NCBI GenBank assembly: GCA_028551475.1
Contig: CM052362.1
Location: 9,919,354-9,983,353 of the forward strand
DNA length: 64,000 nucleotides
Reading direction: 5' to 3'
DNA from: Casuarina equisetifolia
Lineage: Eukaryota; Streptophyta; Magnoliopsida; Fagales; Casuarinaceae
Shown: one piece after another, positions 1 through 12,710 of the stretch
Position numbering within the stretch: position 1 is the first letter of the stretch
Layout: every line of letters begins with the position of its first letter
Translations under genes and position numbers: made by a program
The notes under the pieces: model-generated
What the model was told of the DNA's origin: nothing
The model's input: the letters and a program-made list of their open reading frames with translations, nothing else
Databases searched by the model: none

Positions 1-2153
1 CAAAGGTGTCAAGATTGGGGTCGTGGCGGGATTTATAGCACTGACGGTAAGTAAATTTTAACCCCAATATGTTAACTATAAAAATATTTTAAACCAAGTT
101 TCCCGTGTTTATTAAACCAAAAAAATATATAATTAGGAAGCTGTGGCGATTGGAAGAACATTTGCTGCTGTGAAGGACTACCAGCTGGACGGCAACAAAG
201 AAATGGTGGCACTGGGAACTATGAATATTGTTGGTTCCTTGACATCTTGCTACGTAGCGACAGGTGTGTAAGGGGGACTAGAATGTGCCAAATACGTTTT
301 TTGATCGTCCCTTATCATAGATTTATTCTGTATCTTGAATTATGATACATCTTCCTGGTCTTTGTTCAGGATCCTTCTCTCGCTCAGCAGTTAATTTCAT
401 GGCGGGCTGCAATACTGCCGTTTCCAACATTGTGATGTCAATCGTTGTACTCCTAACTCTGGAACTCATAACACCATTGTTTAAGTACACCCCAAACGCT
501 GTACTTTCTTCTATCATCATAGCTGCTGTGATAGGCCTAGTTGACATTAAAGCTGCCATAAATCTATGGAAGGTCGACAAATTCGATTTTATTGCTTGCA
601 TGGGAGCCTTCTTCGGAGTGATTTTTAAATCTGTTGAGATAGGCCTTTTGGTTGCGGTAAGAAACCAAGTGTTTGGAGTTTTATGTTTTGATTGCCACTA
701 GAACGTTCTAAATTTGTTAATGTAGGTAGCGATATCCTTCGCCAAAATTCTCCTGCAAATTACGAGACCACGGACTGCTGTTCTTGGGAAAGTTCCAGGG
801 ACCAATATCTACAGGAACATCCAGCAATATCCCAACGCAACAACTCTTGCAGGCATCCTGATTCTTAGAATTGATTCTCCAATTTACTTTGCGAATTCCA
901 ACTATGTCAAGGAGAGGTATTTTCTTTTCCAATTGAATCTCTCTCTCTCCCCCTCTCTCTCTTTCGCTCTGTGTGAAGCTCTAAAAGGAACAGTAGATTT
1001 TGCACGTATATATACACTTGCATACACCGAAGTATAAAATCTGTACATCCGAAAATCTCCAGAATAATCAGAAAAAATATGCCTTGTTTTCTCGTAGAAA
1101 CCTGTCTACTACAGCTAAAATCTGATGATGGAAACATTCCTGTACTTAATATTATTTCTCGCAGGATTTTAAGATGGCTAAGCGATGAAGAAGAGGAATT
1201 GAAGAAAAAACATTCACCCAGAATCCAGTATCTTGTCGTTGAAATGTCACGTAAGGAATTTTAATCCTGGTTTTAGTCTCGAAAGCAATAAAGGAACATA
1301 TTCTCATAATTTACTTTGTTGCAGCTGTTACGGATATTGATACTACTGGAATTCATTCCTTCCAAGAATTACAGAAGACTCTTCAGCATAGAGATATTCA
1401 GGTAAGTCAAAGGTTTTCACATTATTTGCTTTCCAAACTGTGTCTAGAGTATGTTGATACTGTTCAGGTCTTCTGCAAACCCTTTTAAATAGGTATCAAT
1501 TCCTGCCTTCTTGGCCATGTGCACGTTAAAATATTTATCTATAAAAAGAATAAAAATAAAAACGAACAAAATTGCTGTTTCAAGTGTTGTCCGACTTTTA
1601 TCTGACGCAGTTCACCTATAATAAATAAAACTATCTTTATTGTGTATTTGTCTAAACTCATTCGTATTCGCTATAATCCCAAACAGGCTCCTTTGATATA
1701 AAGCTTATTTCATTTGAAGCACTCTAATTGTTTTTTCTTCACTTATTTTCTTTCTAGAGATAATACATTCAATTTTCCTACAATGAAAACTTTGCCCTCT
1801 TTTCCATAGAATATAATTCAAGCGTTCTTGGAGTTTGATTGAGTTTTGCTGATCCATTAGCGGCATTCATGCAAAATGTTTCAGCAGCAAAGCTTGGATA
1901 AAAGTCCATGGCTGACCCATGATTTTTGAGCAGCTATGTTTATGACATAAGCTCTTTTGATTTTGAGAACCTTTATATAATTACTAAATTTCCGGCATTT
2001 TTTTTTCCACAGCTTGTTTTAGCGAACCCCGCACCAATAGTTATCGAAAAGCTGTACTCATCCAAGTTTGATGATTTAATCGGCGAGGATAAGATTTTCC
2101 TTTCAGTTGCAGATGCTATCTTAACACTGTCTCCAAAAGCTCAAGAACCATAA
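1..2153 (+). CDS. Sulfate transporter (SULTR family), 3' part, seven exons
   Basis: A plasma-membrane proton/sulfate symporter of the SLC26/SULTR family, cut by the left window edge. Exons by GT-AG and phase are 1-46 (partial), 137-263, 370-656, 726-916, 1165-1250, 1325-1401 and 2013-2153 (TAA). Together they give 317 residues with no internal stop. Visible family marks are [32 protein letters not shown] and [20 protein letters not shown] in the membrane part, then [25 protein letters not shown] and a C-terminal STAS domain with [18 protein letters not shown]. Group 1 and 2 members usually read DTSG in the STAS loop, where this one has DTTG. The mix of signatures is closest to SULTR group 1, but group 2 or 3 cannot be excluded without a tree. 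The N-terminal half lies upstream of the window. The reading frame looks intact, so the gene is probably functional. Confidence 0.93.
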
Positions 2154-3433
2154 CACTGGAAGGGAAATGGTCTGACAAAAGTGTGCATACCTAGTTAAGT
2201 TGTACCATATTTTTTAGCTTCAGGATTCTCTTCTGTCGCGTTTTGAATCTCTTATTCGTTTTCTGAGGACTCTTGGTTCCCTCTTTCTCTTAAATTTGCG
2301 TGGTTTTGAGTTCAAAACAAAGGTCTTGTGGTTTCCAATTTGATCGGTTCTTTGTCTAATAAACTCCAGCCCGATGGTGCTCATCTGTTTGATAGACTAT
2401 TAGCGGAGAGAACATTAACTCCAAGCGTACAAATGGCTGCAAATGACTTGTTCCTATATGCAAAGGAGACAGCCTTCTGTCGCTCTAAACCCTACCCAAA
2501 CGTGTTATAAGCATGATAACGGGATATTAGGCTTGGAGAATCTGACTGCAACTTATATGGTACCAACCTCAGAAATTAGCCTTTAGTACCAGAATATGTT
2601 TGTTCGATAACTGTTGCCATCAAAGGGCTCAATTCTAAATTTCGTGCTATCATCTTTAAGATCCATTCTTAACCAGAACATTCTTTAAGCAATATCCCAC
2701 AATGAAAACGACAATTACACGCACAGATAAGTAGTAACAGATGGATTCCTGTTGTTTATGTTGGAAGAAAGAGTATGTACAGTTGTTGCACCGAGGTCGC
2801 GTTCTATACTTCCACAATTTATCCAAACCTTCATTTTGAAGAATTTTCAACCAATTTGTAGGGTTAAACAATTTATCAAACAGATAATTATATTTCCATC
2901 TTGTCAATTTTTTCAATAGACTCTTTATTGAAATCTAACTAGAACTTAATAGAATAACTACTACACATACGGAGACAAAAGCAAATATTAATCACGAAAA
3001 TTTAAACAAAGAAAAAATAAACAAAGCGGCGAGAAAAAAATAAATTGTCCTTATAGTCATGGCCCTGTCCTTTGAAGCCAAGAAGTATATGGTAATTCCA
3101 ATTCTTACGGACATGGGATTGGAAGTGGTTCGTGATGGACGAAAACTTCATCTCTTGTAAACCTAGAGTCGAGAGTAGTTTCTATGAAACATTTAATTTC
3201 ACTCCAAAAAGAAGAGCACATGTGAAGTGCCTTATAAACCTAGAATACCATTTTCTCTAATACTTTTGAAAAAACATGAAATAAATGAGGTATAGGGTTT
3301 CTGTAAGAGTCCTTGGATCTCTTCATGTAACCTTCTTGCCCTAGCCTTAGACCAAGTTTCTGCGCCACGCACCCCCCCCCCCCCCCCCAAAACAGAATCA
3401 CCCTTTGGATTGGCCTTCTTACCTCTCTACTTG
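2154..3433. other. Intergenic region downstream of the sulfate transporter
   Basis: This holds the 3' UTR of the transporter and AT-rich spacer. A 60-codon open stretch at 2328-2510 and an 86-codon one on the minus strand at 2656-2916 have no recognisable similarity and look like chance. A run of 17 C lies at 3372-3388, just outside the gypsy element. Nothing else is recognised. Confidence 0.5.
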
Positions 3434-3783
3434 TGCGAAATGGTGATAGAGACAAATCTAGACAAGATAAAGAAGGAAGGGCTTGTTATCGAAAACCCAC
3501 ACTGCCAATCTCCTTGCCAAATAGCGAACACCCAAATGCAACAACTGAATGATTCATTCCAGAAACTTCCCCGACTACAAAATCACAGTTCCTCAGGTCA
3601 GTTACAAAACTAGACTATCCAACTACTATAAGGCCCATGCCCAACAATTCTAAAGCCTGTACTTACACTATTTAACAATAAAACCACCAAATCTACTAAA
3701 TACATCACATGGCCTACTTACTCAAAACATTACACAACATTCTAACATACAAAAACATTGCACAACATTTTCTGCCCTTTACA
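3434..3783 (-). repeat. 3' LTR of the gypsy element
   Basis: About 350 bp matching 8888-9234 at roughly 91%. Read on the minus strand it opens with TGTAAAGGGCAG and closes with CA. It follows directly on a purine tract, so it is the 3' LTR. Confidence 0.88.
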
Positions 3784-3807
3784 TTCCACCCCCCCCCCCC
3801 CCCCCCC
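3784..3807 (-). other. Polypurine tract of the gypsy element, grown into a G run
   Basis: Directly inside the 3' LTR the minus strand reads a run of 19 G followed by TGGAA, which is where the polypurine primer for plus-strand synthesis belongs. Position and composition both fit. The length suggests slippage after insertion or an assembly artefact. Confidence 0.6.
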
Positions 3808-6496
3808 ATTACTTCAGCCTTGTCCTCAAGGCTGGGTGCAATAAAAGCTGGGATACTTCGTCTTTAACTACATCTCTGCCACCTAGGTTGATTCAGCAGG
3901 GGATCTTCCTCTCCAATGAATAAGGAACTTAGTTTTCTTTCCCCTTTTTCTCCATTCCAGCATTGTCTAGGGCTGAATTTCCTTATTAGGCTCCTCTAAG
4001 GCATCTTGGAACTCATTGGCATTGTGTCCCTACACTTCTTTTGGATTACCGTGGAACCTTCTTAGCTTGGAAACATGAAATATCAGGTGTATTTTTGCAA
4101 TGGTTGGAAGGTCTAACTCATAAGCAACCATTCCCACTCTTTTAATCACCCTATAAGGGCCATCAAACTTAGATTTTAACTTCTAATTTTTATGTTGAGA
4201 TATTGAAACTTGTCTATATTGGAAATTTTACAAACACCCAATCCCCTTCTTGATACTCTACCTCTCTTTTCTTCTTATCATAGACTCTCTTCATTCGATC
4301 TTGAGATGTCTGCATATTCTTTTTAATCTTTTCTAACATAGCATCCCTTTCTTCCAACAATAGTTCAACTAAAGCCATCTTAGTCGTTTCCTTTACATAT
4401 GTCAAAAGTGAGGGAGGAATTCTTCCATAAACTATCTCATAAGGGGTATGTAAAGTGGAGTTATGCCAACTAGTATTATAGCAATATTAAACCCAAGGCA
4501 GCCATCTAACCCACTCTTTGGAATGTTCACCAACAAAGCATCTCAAATACATCTCTAAAGTTTTATTTAATACCTTTGTTTGTCCATCGGTCTAGGGATA
4601 ATAAGAAGAGGAAAATTTGAAATTAGTATTTTGCAACCAAAACAACTTCCTCCAAAACTTGCTTGTGAATAGTAGGTCTCAGTCACAAACTATAGTACTA
4701 AGCATCCTGTATAACTTGAAAACATTGTCAAAGAAAAGCTTGAGCTACTGAAGCAGCGGTATATGGGTGTATTAGAGGTATGAAATGCCTAAATTTAGAT
4801 AATCTATCCATCACCACAAGAAGCACCGGTTTCCCAAGTGATTGAGACAACCCTTCTACAAAATCCAGGGCAGTGTCTTCCCATCTCTAGGATAAGTAAT
4901 GGTTGAAGGAGTCCTAAAAGTTTGCAATTCTCATGTTTATTCTTTTGGCACACTACACATTCCTTTACCACCTGCTCCACATTATTATGCAGTCCTTTAT
5001 AATAAAACACCAACTTAACTCTCTTTATAGTCTTTTCTCTATCTTCATAGGCACCATAATGTATTTCTCTAACAATTATGGGAATAAAAGGTGAATCAAA
5101 TGGAAGATATACCTTATCTTTAAAAGTGAGGATCCCTTCCTTATAGTTCCATGGTCCCATATCTTCTCCACGTTCAATATTTTTAATTAATTCTTGAGCC
5201 TTCGGATTTCTTTTTAACTCTTTCCAAACTGAATCAAGCCATAAAGGTTGCGGGGCAAATATGGAAACACACAAGGGAAAAGGATTATTGCCATTTACCT
5301 CACCAACTTCAACTTATTACTTGGACAGCCCATCGGCAATAACATTATCATGTCCCGCCTTATATTCCACCACAAAATCATAACCCATCAACTTGAGCAA
5401 CCACTTTTGTTGAAATAGGGTCACTATTTTATGATCTTGTAAGAACTTAAGGCTCCTTTGATTTGTGTAGATTATATAAATTAGCTTCCCAACAAGTAAT
5501 GCCTCTATTTTTGAACTACCATGATTATTGTTAAAATTTCTTAATCATAAGTTGAGAGTTCCAAATGCCTTCCATGGAGGGTTTTATTAAAATAAGCTAC
5601 AGGTCTCTTCCCTTGGGATAATATAGCCCTAACACCTGTTCCAAATGCGTTGCACTCCAAGATAAAAGATTTTGTGAAATCTAAAAGTCTTAAGACAAGA
5701 GTTGTTGTCATTGCTATTTTTAGTCTCTCAAAGGCTTGCTGAGCTTGATCATTCCACACAAAACTATCTTTTCATACTCCTTAATGAATCTCCTAAAATA
5801 TCCAACAGTACCCAAAAGACCTCTCAAAGCCTTAACTGATTTTAGAATAGACCGTTGGAGAATTGCTTCCACCTTTTCTAGATCCACCGCTACCCCCCTT
5901 TCACTCACCACATGACCCAAAAAATTTAGTTCAATACACCCAAATTCACATTTTCACATTTTAACATTTTAACATATAATTTGTTCCTTCTCAAGATCTC
6001 CATCACTATTTGTATATGCTAAAGATGATATTCCCAACTTTTGTTGTAAACTAGTATATCGTTGAAGAACACAAAAACTATCTTTTGTAAATGTTCTTGA
6101 AACACCACATTCATCAGGGAGTGAAAGGTAGATAGCTCATTCATCACTCCAAATGGCATCATTAGAAACTCATAATGTCCATGGTGGGTTCTAAAGGCAG
6201 TTTTCTCAATGTCTTCTTCTCTCATCCGAACTTGGTAATACCCATATTTCAATTCATCCAAAAATCTCATCAATGGTGGGAATGGGAAACTTATCCTTTA
6301 TTGTTTGTTTATTAAGCTTGTGATAGTCAACACAAAGCCTCCATATTCCGTCCACCTTTTTGACCAATATCTCCACCCTTCTCATATTTTGGCTTCTCCG
6401 TTTAATCAGATGCCTCTCTCTACGACCTTCGTATCCTTCGGCCATCCGGGCCATATACCTTCGTGTCATGCCCTCCTGCCCTTCTCAAGTTTTCTG

Positions 6497-6840
6497 AAGA
6501 AAATATGCTTTAACACTAGATGCGGTAGAGTCTATAACTTTTCAGTTTTGTTGGTTGCGAAGTTAATTCTTTGATAGTAAATCCACACGTTCTCTGCAAA
6601 AGAATTTTATTGTGACCCACATCACTTTTTCAATCTACGTTTCTTATTATTTTGGCTTTCGTTTCGTTTTATGTTAAGAAAATATGCTTTAACACCAGAT
6701 GCGGTAGAGTCTATAACTTTTCAGTTTTGTTGGTTGCGAAGTTAATTCTTTGATAGTAAATCCACACGTTCTCTGCAAAAGAATTTTATTGTGATCCACA
6801 TCACTTTTTCGATCTACGTTTCTTATTATTTTGGCTTTCG
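6497..6840. repeat. Tandem pair of 165-bp repeats inside the gypsy element
   Basis: Units at 6497-6661 and 6676-6840 are separated by 14 bp (period 179) and differ at only about three positions. The host element's own LTRs differ by about 9%. The units do not resemble reverse transcriptase or protease and look like DNA foreign to the element. A perfect 11-bp inverted repeat with a 6-nt loop follows at 6854-6881. Confidence 0.85.
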
Positions 6841-6853
6841 AGGATTCGACTGT

Positions 6854-6881
6854 TTAATACAAACTATTTGGTTTGTATTAA
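6854..6881. repeat. Perfect 11-bp inverted repeat (hairpin)
   Basis: TTAATACAAAC at 6854-6864 and its exact reverse complement at 6871-6881 flank the loop TATTTG. It sits just after the second 165-bp repeat unit and may mark the edge of the same inserted DNA. Confidence 0.75.
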
Positions 6882-8865
6882 GATAGGTACACCTTTCAAT
6901 TTCTCCTTTTTGAACATAGGGATATCTATAGGGTCTTACTGATATAAGGTTTCTATCTCCCTTTAAAATTATTTTATGATCATGGCTTCGACGAGGGGCA
7001 GCCCTTTTGGGACTTGGAAAACATCATCAAAATATGACAACAATTTTTCCATACCTTAGTATTGCTCAATCCCAACCCTAGCAACCATCCTATGTACCCT
7101 TAAATCAAAGTGCTGCCCATTTACTAGTTGGACCATTATAAACTACCCTTTCTTTACCAACTCCTAACTGAACTAATCCTCTGTAACTAATTGGGCTAGT
7201 TTTGAGTTCCACCCGTGTAGGACAATTCTTTTATTTTCCATATTAACTCCATTATGTGTTCTAAAAAATTCGATATTATATCTCCCAATGTTTATAACCA
7301 TTGCACTCCCAATACAACATCAATTGCTACTAAAGAAAGAACATACAAATCTAATTTCATTCCTACCCCTTATAGCTTTACCTCAACCCCTCTACATACC
7401 CTAATACTCTTAATATCCCTACCACTTGCAACCATTACTCTGAAGGCGAAAGAACAAGCAATCCTAAGCTCAAGACAAGAAACCAACCCCTCATTAATGA
7501 AGTTATGAGTGTTACCCGAATCAATCAAAACCCTTATCAGCTTTCTAAATGACTCTAGCTGATCTTCAACCTTCATAGTCTTTGGTTTACCAGCTTCTAT
7601 ATCTTACAATGCCATAGTCGAGATCCCCATATCCTCCTTTGTATCCACACACTCTATAAATTCTTCTCCTCCTACGTTTAGCTCCATCCCATGGTCATTA
7701 TCATCCCACTCATCAAGGTAAACTGTCTCATCAATAAACAATCTCTTCTTACATTATGGCTCGGGCTATACTTATCATTGCAATGGAAACACATCCTTTT
7801 TTGCCTCATTTTCTCTAATTTGACAGTTGTGAACTTCCTAGTTAGTAGGGTTGTATGCATAGGAGGATTCGACAATTGTCTATTGGCCCTAGGTAGAGGT
7901 TATGCTAGTGTAGAAGGGTCCCCACCCTTTCTACAGTGAATGGTTTCAATTGCTCCTTTACGGACAAGAAACTGAATTGGTCTTCTTCCTTAAAGTTTTA
8001 ACAACTGATCCTCATAAATGAATGCAAAATGAAGAGCTTCACTAAGTGTGGCTAGATCTTTGGCATCAACATCTTCTTAAATCCCTACCTTTAAGCCCCT
8101 AATGAAACAATCAACTACTTGTTGGGCTGTTAAAGGGCTAGCAGCAGCTAGTGCCTCTCGAATATGTTATAATACTATTCTATAGTACCAACTTACTCTA
8201 ATTTCATCATGGTATGTATTGAATTACATACCTATCCATAAGGTTTGCTTTGAATTTCTCCTAAGTGAGAGGTTGCCCTACTTTTTCCAAATCATCTCAG
8301 TAAGACTATAGCCACTTTACCATTATTCCAACCATATTCCAAGTAAAAACCCAGACCCTTTCTGAATCAAATAGGCCATGAAATTCAAAAAATTCCATGG
8401 CTATAAAGATCCAAGAGGCCAGATCATCTTCGTGGTAAAAACAGGGCAATTCAAAATGGGTGATGCAGTTTAAGATACTAGATTTAGAATCCTGACCCGA
8501 TCCGTAAAAAGTCTAACTCGCTAAGGCTCGACCCCTTAAGGCTTGACCTGGACAACCTCAACCTGTTAGGGTCCGAGGTAGTCGTGAGAAGGTCACCCAC
8601 ACCATCTTTCAAATTGGTATTGTGGCCTCTACTAAAATCTAGATTATAGCCTCCTACTACTGAAGTAGTGTTCAGATTGCTACCAGAAGAGGAATCCAAG
8701 TGATTGGTTGCAATGGCCTAGACTTGGGACAAGAGTAAGTCCATACAGTCTTGGAGATCTTGCATCTCCACCAACACTTTGGACATACTAGATTCCAATT
8801 AGGACTCAAGGTGGGACATACCTGATTCCAGATGAGAAATGCAACCCTTCATGGGTGGATCATAA

Positions 8866-8878
8866 GGCTCTAATACCT
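8866..8878 (-). other. Primer binding site of the gypsy element
   Basis: On the minus strand this reads AGGTATTAGAGCC, close to the usual plant initiator-Met tRNA primer site TGGTATCAGAGCC. It lies a few bases inside the 5' LTR, which fixes the element's orientation. Confidence 0.7.
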
Positions 8879-8887
8879 CTGCATGTG

Positions 8888-9234
8888 CAGAATGGTGATA
8901 GAGACAAATCTAGACAAGATAAAGAAGGAAGGACTCATTATCGAGAACCCATACCACCAATCTCCCTGCCAAATAGAGAACACCCAAATGCGACAACTAA
9001 ATGATTCATTCTAGAAACTTCCCCGACTACAAAATTACAGTTCCTCGGGTTAGTTACAAAACTGACTATCCAACTACTATAAGGCCCATGCCTGACAATT
9101 CTAAAGCTCATACTCCCTCTATTTAACAATAAAACCACCAGATCTACTAAATACATCACACGGCCTACTTACTCAAAACATTACACAACATTCTAACATA
9201 CAAAAACATTGCATAAGATTTTCTGCCCGTTACA
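8888..9234 (-). repeat. 5' LTR of the gypsy element
   Basis: Copy of 3434-3783 at about 91% identity. On the minus strand it opens with TGTAACGGGCAG and ends in CA beside the primer binding site. Confidence 0.88.
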
Positions 9235-10990
9235 TTAGGAGGAATGCTTGACTTTGGTATAATGTTAAAACAAGAAGACTTATCCTAAAACCCATAGATA
9301 GTAGGTGGTAAACTTCTATCATTAATAAGATGAGGTCTGTGCCCATACACGTCTATTGTAGGATGTATATTTGTCAACAATTCCACCACTCTTGTGTTGG
9401 ATAAATAATCCACAATTTGCAAGTAAGAGATGGGTAACAATTTCAGTCTCCTTTATTGTATCTTTCTTTCTAAAAAAAAATTCTTTGATTATTTCATAAA
9501 TTTCTTCATATTTGGATTATAATTTAAGAGCTCAAAAGCATAAATTAGGAAAAGTTAGCGACAAAGCTTTTACTACCGGGATCTATTTAATGTAATTAAG
9601 AATACGGGACTATTTTATGAAGTATTTTTTATACTTCCTCAGTATCGATAGACCACTTTCTCATGTTTAATATGCCATGCTGCGTCCATCTTTCATATAT
9701 AGACTCCCAAGAACTGAAATACTTTTTTGCTGAAAACATGATCATGTTATTTCAGTCTTCGAAATGCTTCAAGCAGACTAACTCTAGCTTTTACTGTTAT
9801 TGGCAATACATAGAACTCTTTCCTCTTGAAAGGAAAAAAAGTTTACCACTTTTATTAACTAAAAAAACAATTACTTAGGATATAAGATATTACAAATTAT
9901 TTACCTTGACCTATATGCGACATGATCAAACTTCCAATTCATATTTTTCTTATTTCAATAAAGGATCTAGGACCCAAATATTCAAACAAACGCATAAAGG
10001 AGGAATGTGGCTACATAATTAATGTTATGTTGGAATGAAAATAAAATAAATGGATAAAGGAGGAGTCCAGAAAATTTTTTATTTTGAAGAGATTATTTCC
10101 TTTAAATTTGACATACCTTGGTTAGTCATATTTTGATATGTATGCATAAGTATAGATGAAGAACAAATTTTAGTAGTAAGAGAGAAAAAGAAATGTAATT
10201 TATGTTTTGATATTTTTTCAACAATAATTTTGAAAAATTGAATCTATCATGATATTAGAGTATAATTTTTAATTTGTGTTTAACTTGCAACATTGTATCA
10301 TTGTATAAATTTTGGTACTCCATTTTCTACATGCAATTTTTAACATGATATTAAAGCAAGAAGATAGTAGGAACAATTAGCAAAAGGAACTTACATCATA
10401 CCTTTTTTTCACCATTTTTTCTTCCCTATCTTTTTCTTTTTGCTGAAAATATTGATTTTGTGCCCAAAAACAAAAGTTCTCTTACATATATTGAATCAAA
10501 GACACGTAGTTTAGCTCTCATCTTTGTTAGTCAAATAAAAAAATTCCTATAAAGCTTGAGACAGCAAAAAGGAAAGCCAGACTAGCTTAATGAAAAGTTT
10601 AAAATTGCAAAAGGAAAGCCTAAAGAAGCAGAAGGAAAAACCCGAGATATAGCATAGGGTAACGTCAAAAAAAAAAAAACAAAAGGAAAAGCCTAGGGTA
10701 ATGAAGGGAGGCTTGAAGAAGCAAATGGGGAGGCCTAAAATAAGGCCAGTTTGAAGATCCAATGTCAATAGGGTCAAAAGAAACATAATACCAAGGACCT
10801 AATGAAGCCCAATGATAGTAGACCAACAGAAGCCTAGTACCTCTTTCTTCTTTACTAACTACTTTGTCGGAATCATCTTTGTTTAGCCCTTGATGTTGGA
10901 TTTTATCCTCTCTTTTTTCTTTTTTTTTACCCCTTTGTGACAAAGCAAACTCGAATTGAAGAACTAATACTTCTAGTAAAAACTAGACTG
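9235..10990. other. Intergenic AT-rich DNA without a recognised gene
   Basis: Both strands were read. Open stretches are short and of low complexity. 10.55-10.75 kb has loose AAGGAAAGCC-like repeats. No gene, LTR end or structured RNA is recognised. Confidence 0.5.
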
Positions 10991-12120
10991 ATATATTGAC
11001 AACGTGAAATACATGCTAAATTTCAATATGCCTCCTCACTCCAAGCATAGAACATTTCTGATGAAGATTTAGTCTACTAGTAAAATGTACCTTATTTGAA
11101 ATTCGTGATCTAATATCATATTAAAATTTGATCTTATGCAAAATTCAACTCAAGATTAGTTGATTTTTCTTCCTTATATAAAAGATTCCAAGTAAGATTT
11201 TGGTAAATGTGAGACTTATACTATAATATTTTCAACATGTCTTCTTACCATGAGTATGAGAAAATACTTTCTACAGAAATCTTTATTCATGAGTTAAGGT
11301 GTACTGCAAATAAACTTGTAGTTTCATATTGTAATCTAAAAGTTCAATTTTATCCCACAAATTGCATAAAAAAGAGGCAAACACTTCCATATATAAGGAA
11401 CGGAATATGTCAATATATCCACAATGTGAGACATGTCTAATGAATGTCTTAGGAACCTTTAGAATAGTCTAAGAACGGTCACCTCATGACCACTAAAATT
11501 GATGATTTAGGCAGCCGTTGGATCTCTCGGGTAACTCGGGTAGCTCTTACATGACAATTGAAATTGGCAGATGATTATTCCACAATCGACAAATGGTTGC
11601 CATCAACATTGTAATCGTCGAATTTTTAGTTGACCGTAACACGATCTTCAAGATTATGGAGCGGCCACTTTATAACGAAATAGAATTGTTGGGAGGCGCT
11701 AGTCCCATTGATAATGATACAATTTCTTTAGTTTACTTTGGAAAAGACGAAGATCAATACTTTGAAAAAGTTTATTCAATCAGTTGTTTTGCCATAATTC
11801 GTACACTGAACCTTTTCTGTGACATCTTAATTTTAAATTTATGTTTATATGACATTGAACAAAATATAATTTTGAAAAACTTCTTAAAGTAGTAGGTATA
11901 TATGTCACAGAAATCTTTATAATTGTGAATCAACCTTGACCAAATGCATGCCAGGATACATTTAACGTCGATGCTTACCACACCAAAAGAAAACGCGTTA
12001 AGCTTCGTTGTTACCAGTGCTTTGGCCGCCACGGCATTTTGAAGAGCGGACTTTATGGGAGTGGCTATTAATGAAATAAACCCAAAGGAATGCTGCCTAC
12101 GCGGCTTTTCCTCACTAGTT

Positions 12121-12128
12121 TATAAATA
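12121..12128 (+). promoter_or_regulatory. TATA box of DnaJ gene 1
   Basis: TATAAATA lies 61 bp upstream of the ATG. The matching place in copy 2 (26092) reads TATAAAGA, so the element is conserved between the duplicates. Confidence 0.65.
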
Positions 12129-12188
12129 GTACTCAGATGCACCCGTCTAGTTCAATCCATTCCCTTACCAACGTTTCAACCAAAGGCC

Positions 12189-12710
12189 ATGGATATTTTA
12201 CTCGGTTCAAGGCAAAACATTGCCAAACCCTTCCTGTCTCTTCCAGTTCCCAGAGACTGGCGACGGTCTCCTGCAATTATATCTTTTCGAAGCAGAGCTA
12301 CGAAAGCGTCTTATCAAAAAGATATTGCCACTTTCTATGAGGTCCTTTCTCTGAATCCGAATAAGGCGAGCATCAACGAGATAAAGAAAGCTTACAGAAC
12401 TATGGCTCTGCGATACCACCCGGATGTCTCTCCTCCTCACATGAAGGAAGAGTCGACGAGGATTTTTGTGCAGCTGAATGCAGCATACAGGACGCTTTCA
12501 GACCCTGCGTTGCGCAGAGAGTATGACACCGATTTGGGCTTCGAAAATTCCGGGAGAATATTCAAGACGAAAAGCAACGATAAGTTTATGAGAAGCAGCT
12601 GGCAAGAACAAATTCTTGACTTGAAGAAGAGGTCCGACTGCCGACCGTCTGAAAAGAAGGATTCGTGGGGGAGCAGAATACGGGCTCATAATACTAGGAA
12701 AAAGGTGTAA
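12189..12710 (+). CDS. Chloroplast J-domain protein (DnaJ/J20-like), copy 1
   Basis: An intronless gene of 173 codons for a small type III (DnaJ C) J-domain co-chaperone. Such proteins stimulate the ATPase of Hsp70 partners. Arabidopsis J20 delivers clients to the plastid Hsp70, and that role here is inferred. Residues 1-45 are rich in Ser, Arg and Lys and poor in acidic residues, like a plastid transit peptide. The J domain spans about 48-113, with the catalytic HPD at 77-79 in ALRYHPDVSPPHMKEE and the helix IV region AAYRTLSDPALRREYD. The tail SSWQEQILDLKKRS...SWGSRIRA matches the W..Q...L..R and SW..R.R layout of J20 relatives. No G/F-rich or zinc-finger region is present. The ATG has a favourable context (GCCATGG) and lies 61 bp below a TATA box. 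It is about 83% identical to the protein at 26270 (about 30 differences). Confidence 0.93.
   Translation: MDILLGSRQNIAKPFLSLPVPRDWRRSPAIISFRSRATKASYQKDIATFYEVLSLNPNKASINEIKKAYRTMALRYHPDVSPPHMKEESTRIFVQLNAAYRTLSDPALRREYDTDLGFENSGRIFKTKSNDKFMRSSWQEQILDLKKRSDCRPSEKKDSWGSRIRAHNTRKKV

Larger units (their letters stand above)
3434..9234 (-). mobile_element. Ty3/gypsy LTR retrotransposon, broken
   Basis: A metavirid fossil on the minus strand, bounded by two LTRs of about 350 bp. Read on the minus strand, the parts come in Ty3/gypsy order. These are a gag remnant with a CCHC-type knuckle region (about 7.7-8.8 kb), a protease remnant with an IDSG motif (about 7.4-7.6 kb), reverse transcriptase (about 5.8-6.5 kb), RNase H (about 5.3-5.8 kb), and integrase with its HHCC zinc finger and a C-terminal part (about 4.2-5.3 kb). 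It is clearly dead, with well over ten breaks. The two LTRs differ at about 30 of 350 positions by eye (about 9%), so the insertion is old. No flanking target duplication is visible. A near-identical pair of 165-bp repeats lies between protease and reverse transcriptase. Confidence 0.9.

Noticed and set aside
2328-2510. A 60-codon open frame just after the sulfate transporter
   Set aside because: It probably falls in the 3' UTR or flank. The transporter already ends normally at 2153, and no domain is visible.
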